NCBI GenBank assembly: GCA_002686955.1 | Contig: NYZA01000252.1 | Coordinates: forward strand, 1-18,591 | From: Gemmatimonadota bacterium | GTDB lineage: Bacteria; GCA-2686955 | Direction: 5' to 3' | DNA: 18,591 nt | Shown: positions 9,703-18,358 of the stretch, piece by piece | Layout of the letters: the number at the start of each line of letters is the position of its first letter | How positions within the stretch are numbered: position 1 is the stretch's first letter | The notes under the pieces: model-generated | Told to the model about the DNA's origin: nothing | The model's database searches: none | What the model saw: only the letters and a program-made list of their open reading frames with translations | Program-made: the position numbers and the translations under genes

Positions 9703-12166
9703 TGTTCACCAGCTTTTCCGGTATGACGATAACTTTGCGAACGGTCTTCCCTTCAATCCAGTCGGGGACTCGCCCATGCGCCATCGCGAGCGCGCCGACT
9801 TCGTCGCGCCCCGTGCCGCGCGCGACCTCGATCTTATCGCGCAGCTTGCCGTTGACCTGAATCGGATAGACGAGCATATCGCGAACAAGGGCCGATTCAT
9901 CCCACTGAGGCCATGGTGTGTCGAAGACCGTGCCCTCGGAGCGCATCATCCGCCAGAGTTCTTCGCCAAGATGCGGCGCGATTGGGGCAATGATCTTCAC
10001 CCATGCCTCGACAGTCGCGTGAACCTCGCGACCCCAGTCGCCCTTCTTGGTCTCCAGTTCGAAAGCGTAAAGCGCGTTGGTCAGCTCCATATGCCGCGAT
10101 ATCGCGGTGTTGAACTGGAAGCGCTCGATATCTTGGGTGGCGCCCTTGATCGAGTTGTTCAGGACGAAGCGAAGCTCCTCCCATGGACCACCACCGGCAT
10201 CTTCTCGCTCACGGGCATCGGCGATCGCACCGGCTTGCTCCGTCATGAATCGATGGACGCGTGACAGATAGCGGAACATCGCATAAATGCCGGAATCGTC
10301 CCAATCGCCCCCTTCGATGTAGGCGAATCCGAACATCAGATATGCACGCAAAGTGTCGCTTCCATAGCGATCGATGTAGTCCTCCGGTGTAACGACATTG
10401 CCCCGGCTCTTGCTCATCTTGGCGCCGCCGTTCGTGATCGTACCCTGGTGCACCAAGCGCGAGAAGGGTTCATCGAACCCGATGTGGCCCAGTTTGTGCA
10501 AGACCTTGGTGATGAAGCGGGCGTAGAGCAAGTGCATCACCGCGTGCTCGGCGCCGCCAACGTACTGATGCACCGGTTCCCAGCGGTTGACGATGTCGGA
10601 ATCGAATGGCCCGTCGCTCTTCTTCGGTGTGGGGTAGCGCAGAAAGTACCAGCTCGAATCAACGAAAGTATCCATCGTGTCACAGTCGCGCTCCGCGGCA
10701 CCGCCACACGAGGGGCAGGCGACTTGTTTCCATGTTGGATGTCGCTTGAGCGGACTTTCGCCGGTCGGCATGAACTCGACATCGTCGGGGAGCAGCACCG
10801 GAAGCTCGTCATCTGGCACGGGCAACTCGCCGCACGAGGGGCAGTGCACGATCGGAATCGGTGCACCCCAGTACCGTTGGCGGCTGATCAGCCAATCGCG
10901 CAAGCGGTAGTTGATCGTGCCCTCGCCCTGTCCATCGGCCTCGAGCAGCTTGATGACGGCTCGTTTCGCATCGTCGCCCCTCAGGCCGTCGAGCTCCCCC
11001 GCGCGACACATCGGACCGGATTCGACATATGCCTCGGTGATCGGCTCATCCGGATCGGCTGAGACGCCCAAGATCACACGACGAATCGGCAGCTCGAACT
11101 TGGTCGCGAACTCGAAATCGCGTTCATCGTGCGCCGGCACCGCCATCCCCGCGCCGGTTCCATAGCTCGCGAGCACATAGTCGGCGATCCAGATCGGTAG
11201 GCGTTCACCGTTCGCGGGATTGATCGCATGCGCGCCGCTGAAAACACCGGTCTTCTCCCGCACCGTCGAGGCCCGGTCGATCTCAGTGGCCTTTGCTGCT
11301 TCGGCGACATACGCCCGAACCGCCTCGCGGCGCTCCTCGCTCACTACACTCTCGACAAGCGGATGCTCCGGGGCGAGCACCATGTAGGTCGCGCCGAACA
11401 ACGTGTCCGGACGGGTCGTGAACACGCAAAGTGTCTCACCAGCGGCCGCACCATCGGCGACCCGGAAGTCGATTCGAGCGCCTTCGCTGCGCCCGATCCA
11501 GTTGCGCTGCATCGCGACCGTCTTTTCCGGCCAATCGATCCCTTCCAGTCCTTCGAGGAGCTCTTCGGCGAAGGCGGTCGTGCGGAAGAACCACTGGGTC
11601 AGATCGCGCTGAATGACCTCGCTTTCGCACCGCTCGCACTCGCCATCGATCACCTGCTCGTTCGCCAGCACCGTCCGGCAGTCCGTACACCAATTGACCG
11701 GAGCGTTTCGACGATAGGCATAGCCGTTTCGATGGAGCTCGAGGAAGAGCCACTGCGTCCACCGATAATAGTCAGGCTTGTGGGTCTCTATCTCGTGGTC
11801 CCAATCGTACATCGCCCCGATGGTGGAGAGCTGAACGCGCATATAAGCGATGTTTGCTTCCGTATGCGCACGCGGATGCCCCTTCATCTTGATCGCGTAG
11901 TTCTCCGCGGGCAACCCGAAACTGTCGAAGCCCATCGGCTCGAATATGTTGTAGCCTTGCATGCGCCGAAAGCGAGCCCAGGTATCGGTCGGACCGAAGT
12001 TGAACCAATGGCCGATATGTAGCTTACTTCCGGACGGGTAGCTGTACATCACGAGGCAATAGCAAGGATCGCGCGATTCGTCCTCCAGCGCTGCCTTGTG
12101 GATGCCGTGTTCACGCCAATACTTGCGCCATTTCTCTTCGATCGCGTGCGGCTTGTAGCCGGTCAT
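9689..12166 (-). CDS. leuS: Leucyl-tRNA synthetase
   Basis: An 825-residue class Ia aminoacyl-tRNA synthetase that charges tRNA-Leu in the cytoplasm. The ATP-binding motif is H-I-G-H at 50-53 (after Y-S-Y-P-S-G-S-K-L), and the second signature K-M-S-K-S is at 583-587. The CP1 editing domain is present: T-T-R-P-D-T-L-F-G-A-T-Y for the threonine-rich site and G-T-G-A-G-M-A-V-P-A-H-D-E-R-D with the editing Asp. Cysteine pairs suggest zinc sites (C-T-D-C with C-E-R-C, and C-P-S-C-G twice). The C-terminal anticodon-binding helices and a short end domain (P-I-Q-V-N-G-K-L-R-D) complete it. The frame is open to a TTG at 12205, but the ATG at 12166 has a GAGGA eight bases upstream and matches where homologues begin (Y-K-P-H-A-I-E-E-K-W). 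The upstream palindrome separates it from smc. Confidence 0.97.
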   Translation of the reverse strand: MTGYKPHAIEEKWRKYWREHGIHKAALEDESRDPCYCLVMYSYPSGSKLHIGHWFNFGPTDTWARFRRMQGYNIFEPMGFDSFGLPAENYAIKMKGHPRAHTEANIAYMRVQLSTIGAMYDWDHEIETHKPDYYRWTQWLFLELHRNGYAYRRNAPVNWCTDCRTVLANEQVIDGECERCESEVIQRDLTQWFFRTTAFAEELLEGLEGIDWPEKTVAMQRNWIGRSEGARIDFRVADGAAAGETLCVFTTRPDTLFGATYMVLAPEHPLVESVVSEERREAVRAYVAEAAKATEIDRASTVREKTGVFSGAHAINPANGERLPIWIADYVLASYGTGAGMAVPAHDERDFEFATKFELPIRRVILGVSADPDEPITEAYVESGPMCRAGELDGLRGDDAKRAVIKLLEADGQGEGTINYRLRDWLISRQRYWGAPIPIVHCPSCGELPVPDDELPVLLPDDVEFMPTGESPLKRHPTWKQVACPSCGGAAERDCDTMDTFVDSSWYFLRYPTPKKSDGPFDSDIVNRWEPVHQYVGGAEHAVMHLLYARFITKVLHKLGHIGFDEPFSRLVHQGTITNGGAKMSKSRGNVVTPEDYIDRYGSDTLRAYLMFGFAYIEGGDWDDSGIYAMFRYLSRVHRFMTEQAGAIADAREREDAGGGPWEELRFVLNNSIKGATQDIERFQFNTAISRHMELTNALYAFELETKKGDWGREVHATVEAWVKIIAPIAPHLGEELWRMMRSEGTVFDTPWPQWDESALVRDMLVYPIQVNGKLRDKIEVARGTGRDEVGALAMAHGRVPDWIEGKTVRKVIVIPEKLVNIVVS

Positions 12167-12174
12167 GGGTCTGA

Positions 12175-12179
12175 TCCTC
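12175..12179 (-). promoter_or_regulatory. Shine-Dalgarno deciding the leuS start
   Basis: GAGGA on the minus strand, eight bases before the ATG at 12164-12166. It rules in favour of this ATG over the upstream TTG at 12205, which lies inside the palindromic element and has no such site. Confidence 0.65.
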
Positions 12180-12198
12180 GGCGGTGATTCTTCGGTAG

Positions 12199-12389
12199 AC
12201 CCCAATGTTGCATGAATTCTCGAGTGCAGACGTGGAAGAGTGGGTGAAATTCGAGCGCGCGGAGCCCTTTCTGGATCGGAGCATAGTTCACCCTATGTGA
12301 GATCCAGAAAAGGTGAGCACGTTCGAAGTTCGCCCGCTATTTCGCGAGCCGCAGGCGGTGTGGGCCGAGAATTTATGCAACATTGGGGT
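12199..12389. repeat. 191 bp palindromic MITE-like element between smc and leuS
   Basis: The terminal inverted repeats 12199-12222 and 12366-12389 match at 23 of 24 positions (ACCCCAATGTTGCAT, then G/A, then AATTCTCG). Inside, TTTCTGGATC at 12268-12277 pairs perfectly with GATCCAGAAA at 12301-12310. At the centre CATAG 12282-12286 pairs with CTATG 12293-12297 around the loop TTCACC. The parts between pair only loosely. The element fills almost the whole smc-leuS gap: four bases from the smc stop and 32 bases from the leuS ATG. It encodes nothing. I see no clear target-site duplication. It could be a non-autonomous transposon relic, or a leader hairpin acting on leuS. It has no T-box features that I can recognise. 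Confidence 0.75.
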
Positions 12390-12393
12390 GGAA

Positions 12394-15300
12394 TCAGGAC
12401 TCGATCGACGCTCCGCTCACGCCTTTCAGCGAAGCCAGGGCGCTATCGTCGACTTTCCTGCGCTCGTCGATCTTCAGCGATAGAATCTTCGATACACCAA
12501 GCTCTTCCATCGTGATCCCGAAGATCGCACCCGCCCCCTCCATGGTGCGCTTGTTGTGGGTGATCACCAAGAACTGCGTTTCACCGGTGAACTTGTCGAG
12601 CAGGGTCACGAAACGAAGAATGTTGGCGTCGTCCAAGGGGGCGTCGATTTCGTCCAACAGACAGAAGGGGGAAGGGCGAACGCGGAAGAGGGCGAAGAGG
12701 AGCGCGATCGCTGTCATCGTTTTCTCGCCGCTCGAAAGCAGACTCAGCTTTTGTGGGCGTTTGCCACCCGGGCGCGCAATGATGTCGATGCGTGCGTCGA
12801 GAGGGTCCACGTCTTCTTCGAGAAAGACGTCCGCATCGCCATCTCTGAACAGTGTCGCGAAGAGTTCGCGAAAATGCTCGCGGATCTTGGCGAATGTCTC
12901 TGAGAACGCGTCGCGTGCCGCCTTGTTGATCCGGTCGATCGTCTCTTGCAGGCCATCGCGGGCGTCGAGCAGATCCTGGCGTTGGGTGATCAAGAAATCG
13001 AGTCGCGTCTTCTCTTCGTCGTGCTGCTCGATGGCGAGCACGTTGACCTGCCCAAGGCGGTCGAGCGCTCTGCGCAGCTCCTCGAGGCGCGCCTGGGGAT
13101 CGTTGAGATCATCGAACTCGGTGGGGTCGACGTCCCCTTCTTCTTCTTGGGCCACCTCTTGCATCGATGCCGATTCGTCTTCAGCCTCGTGCTCCGCCGC
13201 GTCCACCGCGCCCTGATCGGCCAGGTCGACGCGGTGGTTTTGCTGGATACTCTCGCGAAGCGCCTTCTGGTTGGTCCGCAGCTCGACCGTGTCCATTTCG
13301 ATTCTGTGGAGCTCTTCGCGGGCCGCATCGTGACGGCGCCGGGCGTCACGGGCCGTGGCTTCGAGAGCCCGGAGCTCCTCTCGCACCTCATTCACGACGG
13401 TGCGAAGCCCTTCAGTTTGCGTGGCTGCCCCCTGCTCTTCTTCGAGCGCCTCCTCGAGAGCGGCGTCGAGACGGGTGGCCTCGCCCTCCAGTTCTTCGAT
13501 GGCGGAGGCGGCCTCGCACATCTCCGCGCCGAGACGCTCCGTCCTGACCTCCATCTCTTCGAGCCTCTGTCGCTCGCGTGTCTCGGCGGCCTCGATATTC
13601 TGGATCTCGGCCTCCAGGCGGGCGACGGAGAGGCGCCCCGACGCCACCTCTTCCTCGATCATCCGGCGGGCCTGGCGCGCGTCCTTCAACGCGTCTTGGC
13701 CTTCGCTCAACGCGTTCGACCGTTCTTCTCTGCGGGCGTTGGTCTCAAGCAGTTCGCCCCCGATCGACTCCGCCTCGCGTCGCAACGCGCCGGCGCTCTC
13801 GCTGCCTTGCGCGGCCGCCGATTCTGATCGCTCGATCTCGACCTCAGCCGCGCGGAGCCGCTCCCGGCAGCGGTTCGCCTCGACTTCGAGCTGGTGCGCC
13901 TCGCGTCGAGCCGCATCGGTTTCGGCTCTGGTTTGCTCGGTCGCCGCCTTGAGCTCCTTCAATTGGTCGTTTGCGCGCCCCGCTTCAGCTCGCGCCTCTT
14001 CGAGTGCCCGGTGCAGCCGATCCACGAGCTCGCTCGCCGCTTCGATCTCGCGCCCGCGGCTCAAGAGCGAACCAGCGCTTCCGTCGCCCTCCCGGCCACC
14101 GACGATCATGCCACCCGGCGCCACGACCTCGCCGCCGCGCGTGACATAGGTCCATCCTGGATCGGCATCGGAGCCCAGGCGCTTCATCGCTACGTCCAGA
14201 TCACGCACGATCAGAACGCGATCGAGAAGGCCGCGAATCGCGTCCTCGGCCCGCTGGTCCAATGCCTCGATCTGTTCCAACGCGGGGCCGATGATCCCGT
14301 CCCCATCCCCTGAATCGGGTCGGGTGCCGCTCGTCACCCGGTTCCGGCCCGCCAACGACCGTGGTAGCAACGCAACCCGTCCCCAGTCCTCACGGTGAAC
14401 ACGCGCCAAAGCAGATCGAGCCGCTCCCTCATCGGATGTCAGAACCGCCTGGAGCCGATCGGCCAGCACGGCCTCGATCGCTCTCTCGTGGCCTTCGACC
14501 ACCCGCAACGCCGATGCCAACACGCCCTCGACGCCGTCGGCCTCGGCGCCATCTCCTACGAGCTCGCGAACCGCGCGCCCGTACCCTTCGAGCTTTGCCG
14601 CGAGGTCACGCAAGACCGCGAGACGGGCCTGTGCGGCATCCCGCTTCCCGCGAAGATCCTCGACACCCGAGCGGAGGCGCTCGACCTCTTCCCGGAGACC
14701 GCCTTCCCGCTCCGCCAGAGTGCCCATCGATTCCTCGGCGACAGACTCGCGCTCCCGCGCTCGGTCGAGAGATCGCTCGATCTCCGCGATCCGTTCTTCC
14801 GCCTCGGCGCGGGCCTGGGTCGCGCGCTCGCCTCGCTCCACCTCGGCGCGCCGCTGCTCCTCCAACGCCTCGACGCGGGCCAAATGCGCCGATTCCTTCT
14901 TCGCGAGCCGCTCGCGCGCCTCGATGCGCGACATGACCTCTGCCCGCAAAGTCTCGACCTCGGCGTGGATCCGCTCCTCGTTTTCGCGGCGCTCCCGAGC
15001 CGCTTCGTCTCCCTTCTCCATTCGCGATCGCGCGGCATCTAGCGGTTCCTCGAGCTCGGTGAGGCGGGCGCAGTGGGCCTCGCGGGAAGCGGCCACCTCG
15101 ATTGCGGTCCCCCGGAGCTCCTCGACTTCGGTCCGCGCCCGCTCCCGGGTGGTTACGAAACCGTTGCGCCGCTCACGGTTGACGACCCCCTCGCGCTCCA
15201 GGCTCGCCACCCGCGCGCGCAATCGTGCAAGCTCCAGCTCGGCCTCACGCAGCTCCTGCGATTGCCCGTCGGTCGCCGTTCGGCGCGCTTCGAGCTCGGC

Positions 15301-16098
15301 ATCTGCCCGACCCATCGCCGCTTGCCCGGTGGCCACCGCATCGATCCGGTCTTTTTCGCGCCCCGCGAGCTCATCGAGTCGCCGCGCGTACTCGTTCCAC
15401 CTGAATTGGGCGGTGTGGAGCTCGAGACGCACGATCTGCGCGCGAAGGCGGCGGTAGCGTCGCGCCTTTCTCACCTGATAGGCCAGACTGCGGACGTTCT
15501 TCTCGACCTCCGCCACGATATCGCCTAGGCGCTCGAGGTTCCCCTCGGCTTCGGCGAGACGTCGCTCGCTCGCCTTCAAGCGGTCGCGGTAGCGCATGAT
15601 GCCGGCCGCTTGCTCGAACAGAACCCTGCGCTCGGCCGGATTGTTGCTGATGAGCTGCTCGACCATCTTGAACTCGAGGACCGAGTAGGCGTCCTTGCCC
15701 ACACCGGTGTCGAGAAAGAGATCGGTGATGTCCTTGAGTCGACAAGGGACCTTGTTGATGAGGAAGTCGGATACGCCGTCTCGAAAGACCCGGCGTGTGA
15801 TCGCAAGATCTTCGTAGTCGACATCGAGGGTGTCGCGGACCCCCGTGAAAGAGAGCGTGACTTCGGCGACCGAGAGAGGTTTGCGGTCGCGCGTCCCCTT
15901 GAAGATGACGTCGTCGAGGCGCTCGCCACGCAGAACCCGCATCGAGGACTCGCCGAGGACCCAACGAACGGCGTCGGCCACATTGCTTTTGCCGCAGCCG
16001 TTCGGCCCCACGATCGCCGTCAAACCGGTGTCGAAATCGATCCGGATCTTGTCGGCGAAGCTTTTGAAGCCGTAACACTCGAGACGGGATAAGCGCAT
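12394..16098 (-). CDS. smc: Chromosome segregation protein SMC
   Basis: A 1234-residue SMC ATPase that folds back on itself and, as a dimer with ScpA and ScpB, organises and separates chromosomes. The N-terminal head has G-P-N-G-C-G-K-S-N (Walker A, 31-39). Two long coiled coils rich in Glu, Arg, Ala and Leu (about 165-490 and 670-1030) flank a hinge (about 495-670) containing [18 protein letters not shown] and the glycine-rich P-G-G-M-I-V-G-G. The C-terminal head has the signature L-S-S-G-E-K (about 1121-1126) and Walker [14 protein letters not shown] (Asp1149, Glu1150), then I-T-H-N-K. An acidic patch at about 990-1015 is a local insertion in the coil. The frame runs upstream to 16209, but the ATG at 16098 begins [14 protein letters not shown], exactly where the family starts. 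scpA and scpB are not nearby. Confidence 0.97.
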   Translation of the reverse strand: MRLSRLECYGFKSFADKIRIDFDTGLTAIVGPNGCGKSNVADAVRWVLGESSMRVLRGERLDDVIFKGTRDRKPLSVAEVTLSFTGVRDTLDVDYEDLAITRRVFRDGVSDFLINKVPCRLKDITDLFLDTGVGKDAYSVLEFKMVEQLISNNPAERRVLFEQAAGIMRYRDRLKASERRLAEAEGNLERLGDIVAEVEKNVRSLAYQVRKARRYRRLRAQIVRLELHTAQFRWNEYARRLDELAGREKDRIDAVATGQAAMGRADAELEARRTATDGQSQELREAELELARLRARVASLEREGVVNRERRNGFVTTRERARTEVEELRGTAIEVAASREAHCARLTELEEPLDAARSRMEKGDEAARERRENEERIHAEVETLRAEVMSRIEARERLAKKESAHLARVEALEEQRRAEVERGERATQARAEAEERIAEIERSLDRARERESVAEESMGTLAEREGGLREEVERLRSGVEDLRGKRDAAQARLAVLRDLAAKLEGYGRAVRELVGDGAEADGVEGVLASALRVVEGHERAIEAVLADRLQAVLTSDEGAARSALARVHREDWGRVALLPRSLAGRNRVTSGTRPDSGDGDGIIGPALEQIEALDQRAEDAIRGLLDRVLIVRDLDVAMKRLGSDADPGWTYVTRGGEVVAPGGMIVGGREGDGSAGSLLSRGREIEAASELVDRLHRALEEARAEAGRANDQLKELKAATEQTRAETDAARREAHQLEVEANRCRERLRAAEVEIERSESAAAQGSESAGALRREAESIGGELLETNARREERSNALSEGQDALKDARQARRMIEEEVASGRLSVARLEAEIQNIEAAETRERQRLEEMEVRTERLGAEMCEAASAIEELEGEATRLDAALEEALEEEQGAATQTEGLRTVVNEVREELRALEATARDARRRHDAAREELHRIEMDTVELRTNQKALRESIQQNHRVDLADQGAVDAAEHEAEDESASMQEVAQEEEGDVDPTEFDDLNDPQARLEELRRALDRLGQVNVLAIEQHDEEKTRLDFLITQRQDLLDARDGLQETIDRINKAARDAFSETFAKIREHFRELFATLFRDGDADVFLEEDVDPLDARIDIIARPGGKRPQKLSLLSSGEKTMTAIALLFALFRVRPSPFCLLDEIDAPLDDANILRFVTLLDKFTGETQFLVITHNKRTMEGAGAIFGITMEELGVSKILSLKIDERRKVDDSALASLKGVSGASIES

Positions 16099-16150
16099 GT
16101 GGGACGATCTACCAGGGTCCGGGAGCGAGCTTAGGAAAGGAAGCAGGCTA

Positions 16151-16181
16151 CCAGAATACGGGAGGACTGGGGTTATTCTGG
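16151..16181. promoter_or_regulatory. Inverted repeat in the smc/subtilase divergent gap
   Basis: CCAGAATA (16151-16158) and TATTCTGG (16174-16181) form a perfect 8 bp inverted repeat separated by 15 bases, inside the roughly 205 bp shared upstream region of smc and the protease gene. The spacing fits a dimeric regulator contacting two successive major grooves. Each arm also contains TATTCT, a weak -10-like hexamer, one on each strand. No matching -35 was convincing, so operator is the better guess. Confidence 0.3.
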
Positions 16182-16303
16182 AGGCTTGACCACGATCCCG
16201 TTGGGGCATGGCGACCTGCCCCGGCCGTGGCTATCGTTCAGCGATCCCCAGACACGAGGCCCTCCACATCAGCCGGCCTCAGCGAATCTAGGAGCCGATC
16301 TCC

Positions 16304-18175
16304 ATGCTCTTCAGCTCATTCCACGGTGCCCTTCCCTTGGTGCTCACCGTGACCGCGCTCGGAACCACCGCAATCTCGGCGAACCCGATCCGCCCAACCC
16401 TCTATCCGGTTCTTCCGTGGGAGGATGTCCCGATTCATACTCGCGGCGAACTGATCGTTCGCTTCGCCGACCACGTCGACATCCACGACCTCGCGGCCTT
16501 TCACGCGTCGATGGAAACGCGCGGACGTCTGCTCAGCGAGGCCCTCAATATGCAACGAGTCGCTTTCGACCCCGACATCGATATCGAGCGGGTGGCCGAG
16601 CGACTGATGGCCTCTCCCCTGGTCGAGTACGCCGAACCGAACTGGGTGGGGCATGCCCTCCACGTGCCGAACGACCCGATGTACATCGAAACCGGCAAGT
16701 GGAACGACACCTTCGTGGCCGAGGCATTTCATCTCTTTCCGATCGACACCGAACGAGGTTGGGATTCGGCGACCGGCGAGGGCGTGGTAATCGCTCACAT
16801 CGACACCGGGCTCGATTTCGACCACCCCGAGCTCGTGGGGCAGCTCTGGGTGAATGAGGACGAGATCCCGGACAACGGCCAGGACGACGATGGGAACGGT
16901 GAGAGAGACGATGTCCACGGCATGGACTATGTGGGCAACAACAAAGGGAAGATGATCGAGATTCTCTTCCCCTGGCTCTACGACACCAAAGACGGCAATC
17001 CCGACGTGCACGAGGCCGGCAACGACGGTTGGGGCGTGCCCGACCCTTCGATCGGAAACGGCACTGACGATAATCTTGATGGTTATGCCGACATCGCGGT
17101 GTCGCACGGCACTATGACGGCGGGAATCACTTTCGCGGTGATGGACGATGCCCTGGGCATGCCTGGAGTGGCGCCGAATGCAAAGATCATGGTTCTGCGC
17201 GCCATCAATCCTGAAGGCTTGGCCTTGTTCGCCGACGTGATCGCCAGCATCGACTATGCGACCGACAATGGCGCCGACGTGATCAATCTGAGTCTCGGTT
17301 GGCCGGTCGAAGGGCGTTCTTTGCGCGAATCGTGCGAACGTGCGTACGCCAATGGTGTTGTCATCGTGGCTGCCTCTGGGAACGCCGCCAGCGGCGGTGT
17401 TTCCGGCGGCGTCGCTTACCCGGCCGCCTGGCCGACTACTCTGGCCGTCGGCGCCGGAACCACGTCGTTCACGCGGGCCGAATACAGCGATTTCGGTCCT
17501 GGTCTCGATGTGATCGCGCCCGGTGGCGAGGTCGTACTCGACAGCGGTGTGTTCAAGGAGATCCTTTGGTCGACCTGGGTGGCTTCGATGGCCGACGAGA
17601 ACGATGGAATCGCCGAAATGGGGACTCCCGGCTGGGCCGGCGGCGCCGGAACTTCGTTCGCATCACCGGTCGTAGCGGGATTGGCCGCGCTTTTCCTCGA
17701 GCAACATCCGGGCGTCGCGCCCGATGTCGTTTACAACTCCATAAGGCAGTCGGCGATCGATGTGGGTCCGAATGGATGGGACGAGGAAACCGGCTACGGG
17801 ATGGCGAATGCACGTCGCTTGCTCGGCCAGACACAGGGCCGGGTCGCCGGGTTCATCTCCCCTGACGACCAGAAGATGCCCCCGGGGCAAACCTACATCT
17901 CGAATGTCGTCATCGTGAACGACGACGATGTGGCGCATACGGTCGACTTCGAGATTAATGTGTACGACAACAACCACAATCTGGTCGGAGGCATCAGTCC
18001 CATCGACACCGGCACGGTATCGATCGATGCGGGTGAGGTCTTGCGCGGCGCGTTCCCGCATCCGACACAATTCGGAATGCAGAGGGGCGTGTATTTCATA
18101 TCGATCGAGCTTTTCGAGAACGCTCAGCCGATCGACTACGATGATTTCGCGCTGAACTTCACGAATTTGCAGTAA
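16304..18175 (+). CDS. Secreted subtilisin-like serine protease (S8)
   Basis: A 623-residue exported peptidase. A signal peptide (1-26, A-I-S-A before Asn27) is followed by a propeptide (about 45-110) with G-E-L-I-V-R-F and Y-A-E-P-N-W, as in fervidolysin-like subtilases. The catalytic triad is complete: Asp167 in A-H-I-D-T-G-L-D, His268 in V-S-H-G-T-M-T-A-G and Ser451 in G-T-S-F-A-S-P-V-V-A-G. The oxyanion Asn360 is in A-A-S-G-N-A. About 100 residues separate Asp from His, longer than usual, and they include acidic runs resembling calcium loops (D-N-G-Q-D-D-D-G-N-G, G-T-D-D-N-L-D-G-Y-A-D). The last 140 residues look like a beta-sandwich domain; no sorting or anchor signal is seen. The ATG has AGGAG (16290-16294) nine bases upstream. 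Substrate unknown; general extracellular or periplasmic proteolysis is inferred. Confidence 0.93.
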   Translation: MLFSSFHGALPLVLTVTALGTTAISANPIRPTLYPVLPWEDVPIHTRGELIVRFADHVDIHDLAAFHASMETRGRLLSEALNMQRVAFDPDIDIERVAERLMASPLVEYAEPNWVGHALHVPNDPMYIETGKWNDTFVAEAFHLFPIDTERGWDSATGEGVVIAHIDTGLDFDHPELVGQLWVNEDEIPDNGQDDDGNGERDDVHGMDYVGNNKGKMIEILFPWLYDTKDGNPDVHEAGNDGWGVPDPSIGNGTDDNLDGYADIAVSHGTMTAGITFAVMDDALGMPGVAPNAKIMVLRAINPEGLALFADVIASIDYATDNGADVINLSLGWPVEGRSLRESCERAYANGVVIVAASGNAASGGVSGGVAYPAAWPTTLAVGAGTTSFTRAEYSDFGPGLDVIAPGGEVVLDSGVFKEILWSTWVASMADENDGIAEMGTPGWAGGAGTSFASPVVAGLAALFLEQHPGVAPDVVYNSIRQSAIDVGPNGWDEETGYGMANARRLLGQTQGRVAGFISPDDQKMPPGQTYISNVVIVNDDDVAHTVDFEINVYDNNHNLVGGISPIDTGTVSIDAGEVLRGAFPHPTQFGMQRGVYFISIELFENAQPIDYDDFALNFTNLQ

Positions 18176-18188
18176 TCGCTGCCGGGAA

Positions 18189-18232
18189 GCGGAGGCGCGC
18201 GCGGGCGCCGCTCAACGCCGCGCCGCCTCCGC
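18189..18232. repeat. GC-rich inverted repeat after the protease gene
   Basis: GCGGAGGCG (18189-18197) and CGCCTCCGC (18224-18232) form a perfect 9 bp inverted repeat with a 26-base GC-rich loop, beginning 14 bases after the protease stop. It overlaps the last codons of the minus-strand peroxiredoxin-like fragment. It might help end transcription from both sides, but there is no T tract and GC-rich DNA makes chance pairing likely. Confidence 0.3.
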
Positions 18233-18358
18233 CCTCGTCGCTTCGAGCAAGATTTCGGCGGCCACGTGGTCGCCAATCGAGTCGCTAGCATGGTGCAGAA
18301 GCACGGGGCCATCGGGGGCGACCACGAGCGCGCCGCCTTGCTGCCAAGGATCGCCCTG
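18212..18358 (-). pseudogene. C-terminal fragment of a peroxiredoxin-like (AhpC/TSA) protein
   Basis: On the minus strand, 48 codons ending in TGA (18212-18214) read Q-G-D-P-W-Q-Q-G-G-A-L-V-V, then D-G-P-V-L-L-H-H-A-S, then G-D-H-V and a final helix E-I-L-L-E-A. This is the usual C-terminal pattern of AhpC/TSA-type peroxiredoxin-like proteins (the GDPWQ-GG-f-vv---G-v----S----DH layout, probably Pfam AhpC-TSA_2). The N-terminal thioredoxin-fold part with its active site is absent: beyond about 18358 the sequence belongs to another gene on the opposite strand. The gene is therefore truncated by the junction rather than by a stop codon. It would have converged on the protease gene, with stops 36 bases apart. 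Family assignment is from pattern only. Confidence 0.6.

Noticed and set aside
12199-12389. T-box or other known riboswitch upstream of leuS
   Set aside because: I could not find a T-box sequence or a specifier-loop arrangement. The structure is a simple long palindrome.
12946-14149. Several long plus-strand open frames across smc
   Set aside because: They are antisense to the coiled-coil codons of smc. The Ser/Arg/Leu-rich translations are typical of shadows in GC-rich DNA.
16099-16209. N-terminal extension of smc
   Set aside because: The extra 37 codons are proline- and serine-rich and lie before the universally conserved SMC start (L-x-G-F-K-S-F region).
18290-18349. ATG at 18290 as the start of a complete plus-strand gene
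   Set aside because: The first 20 codons are antisense to the peroxiredoxin-like C-terminus and do not resemble the FAD-binding subunit, which also lacks its N-terminal half.
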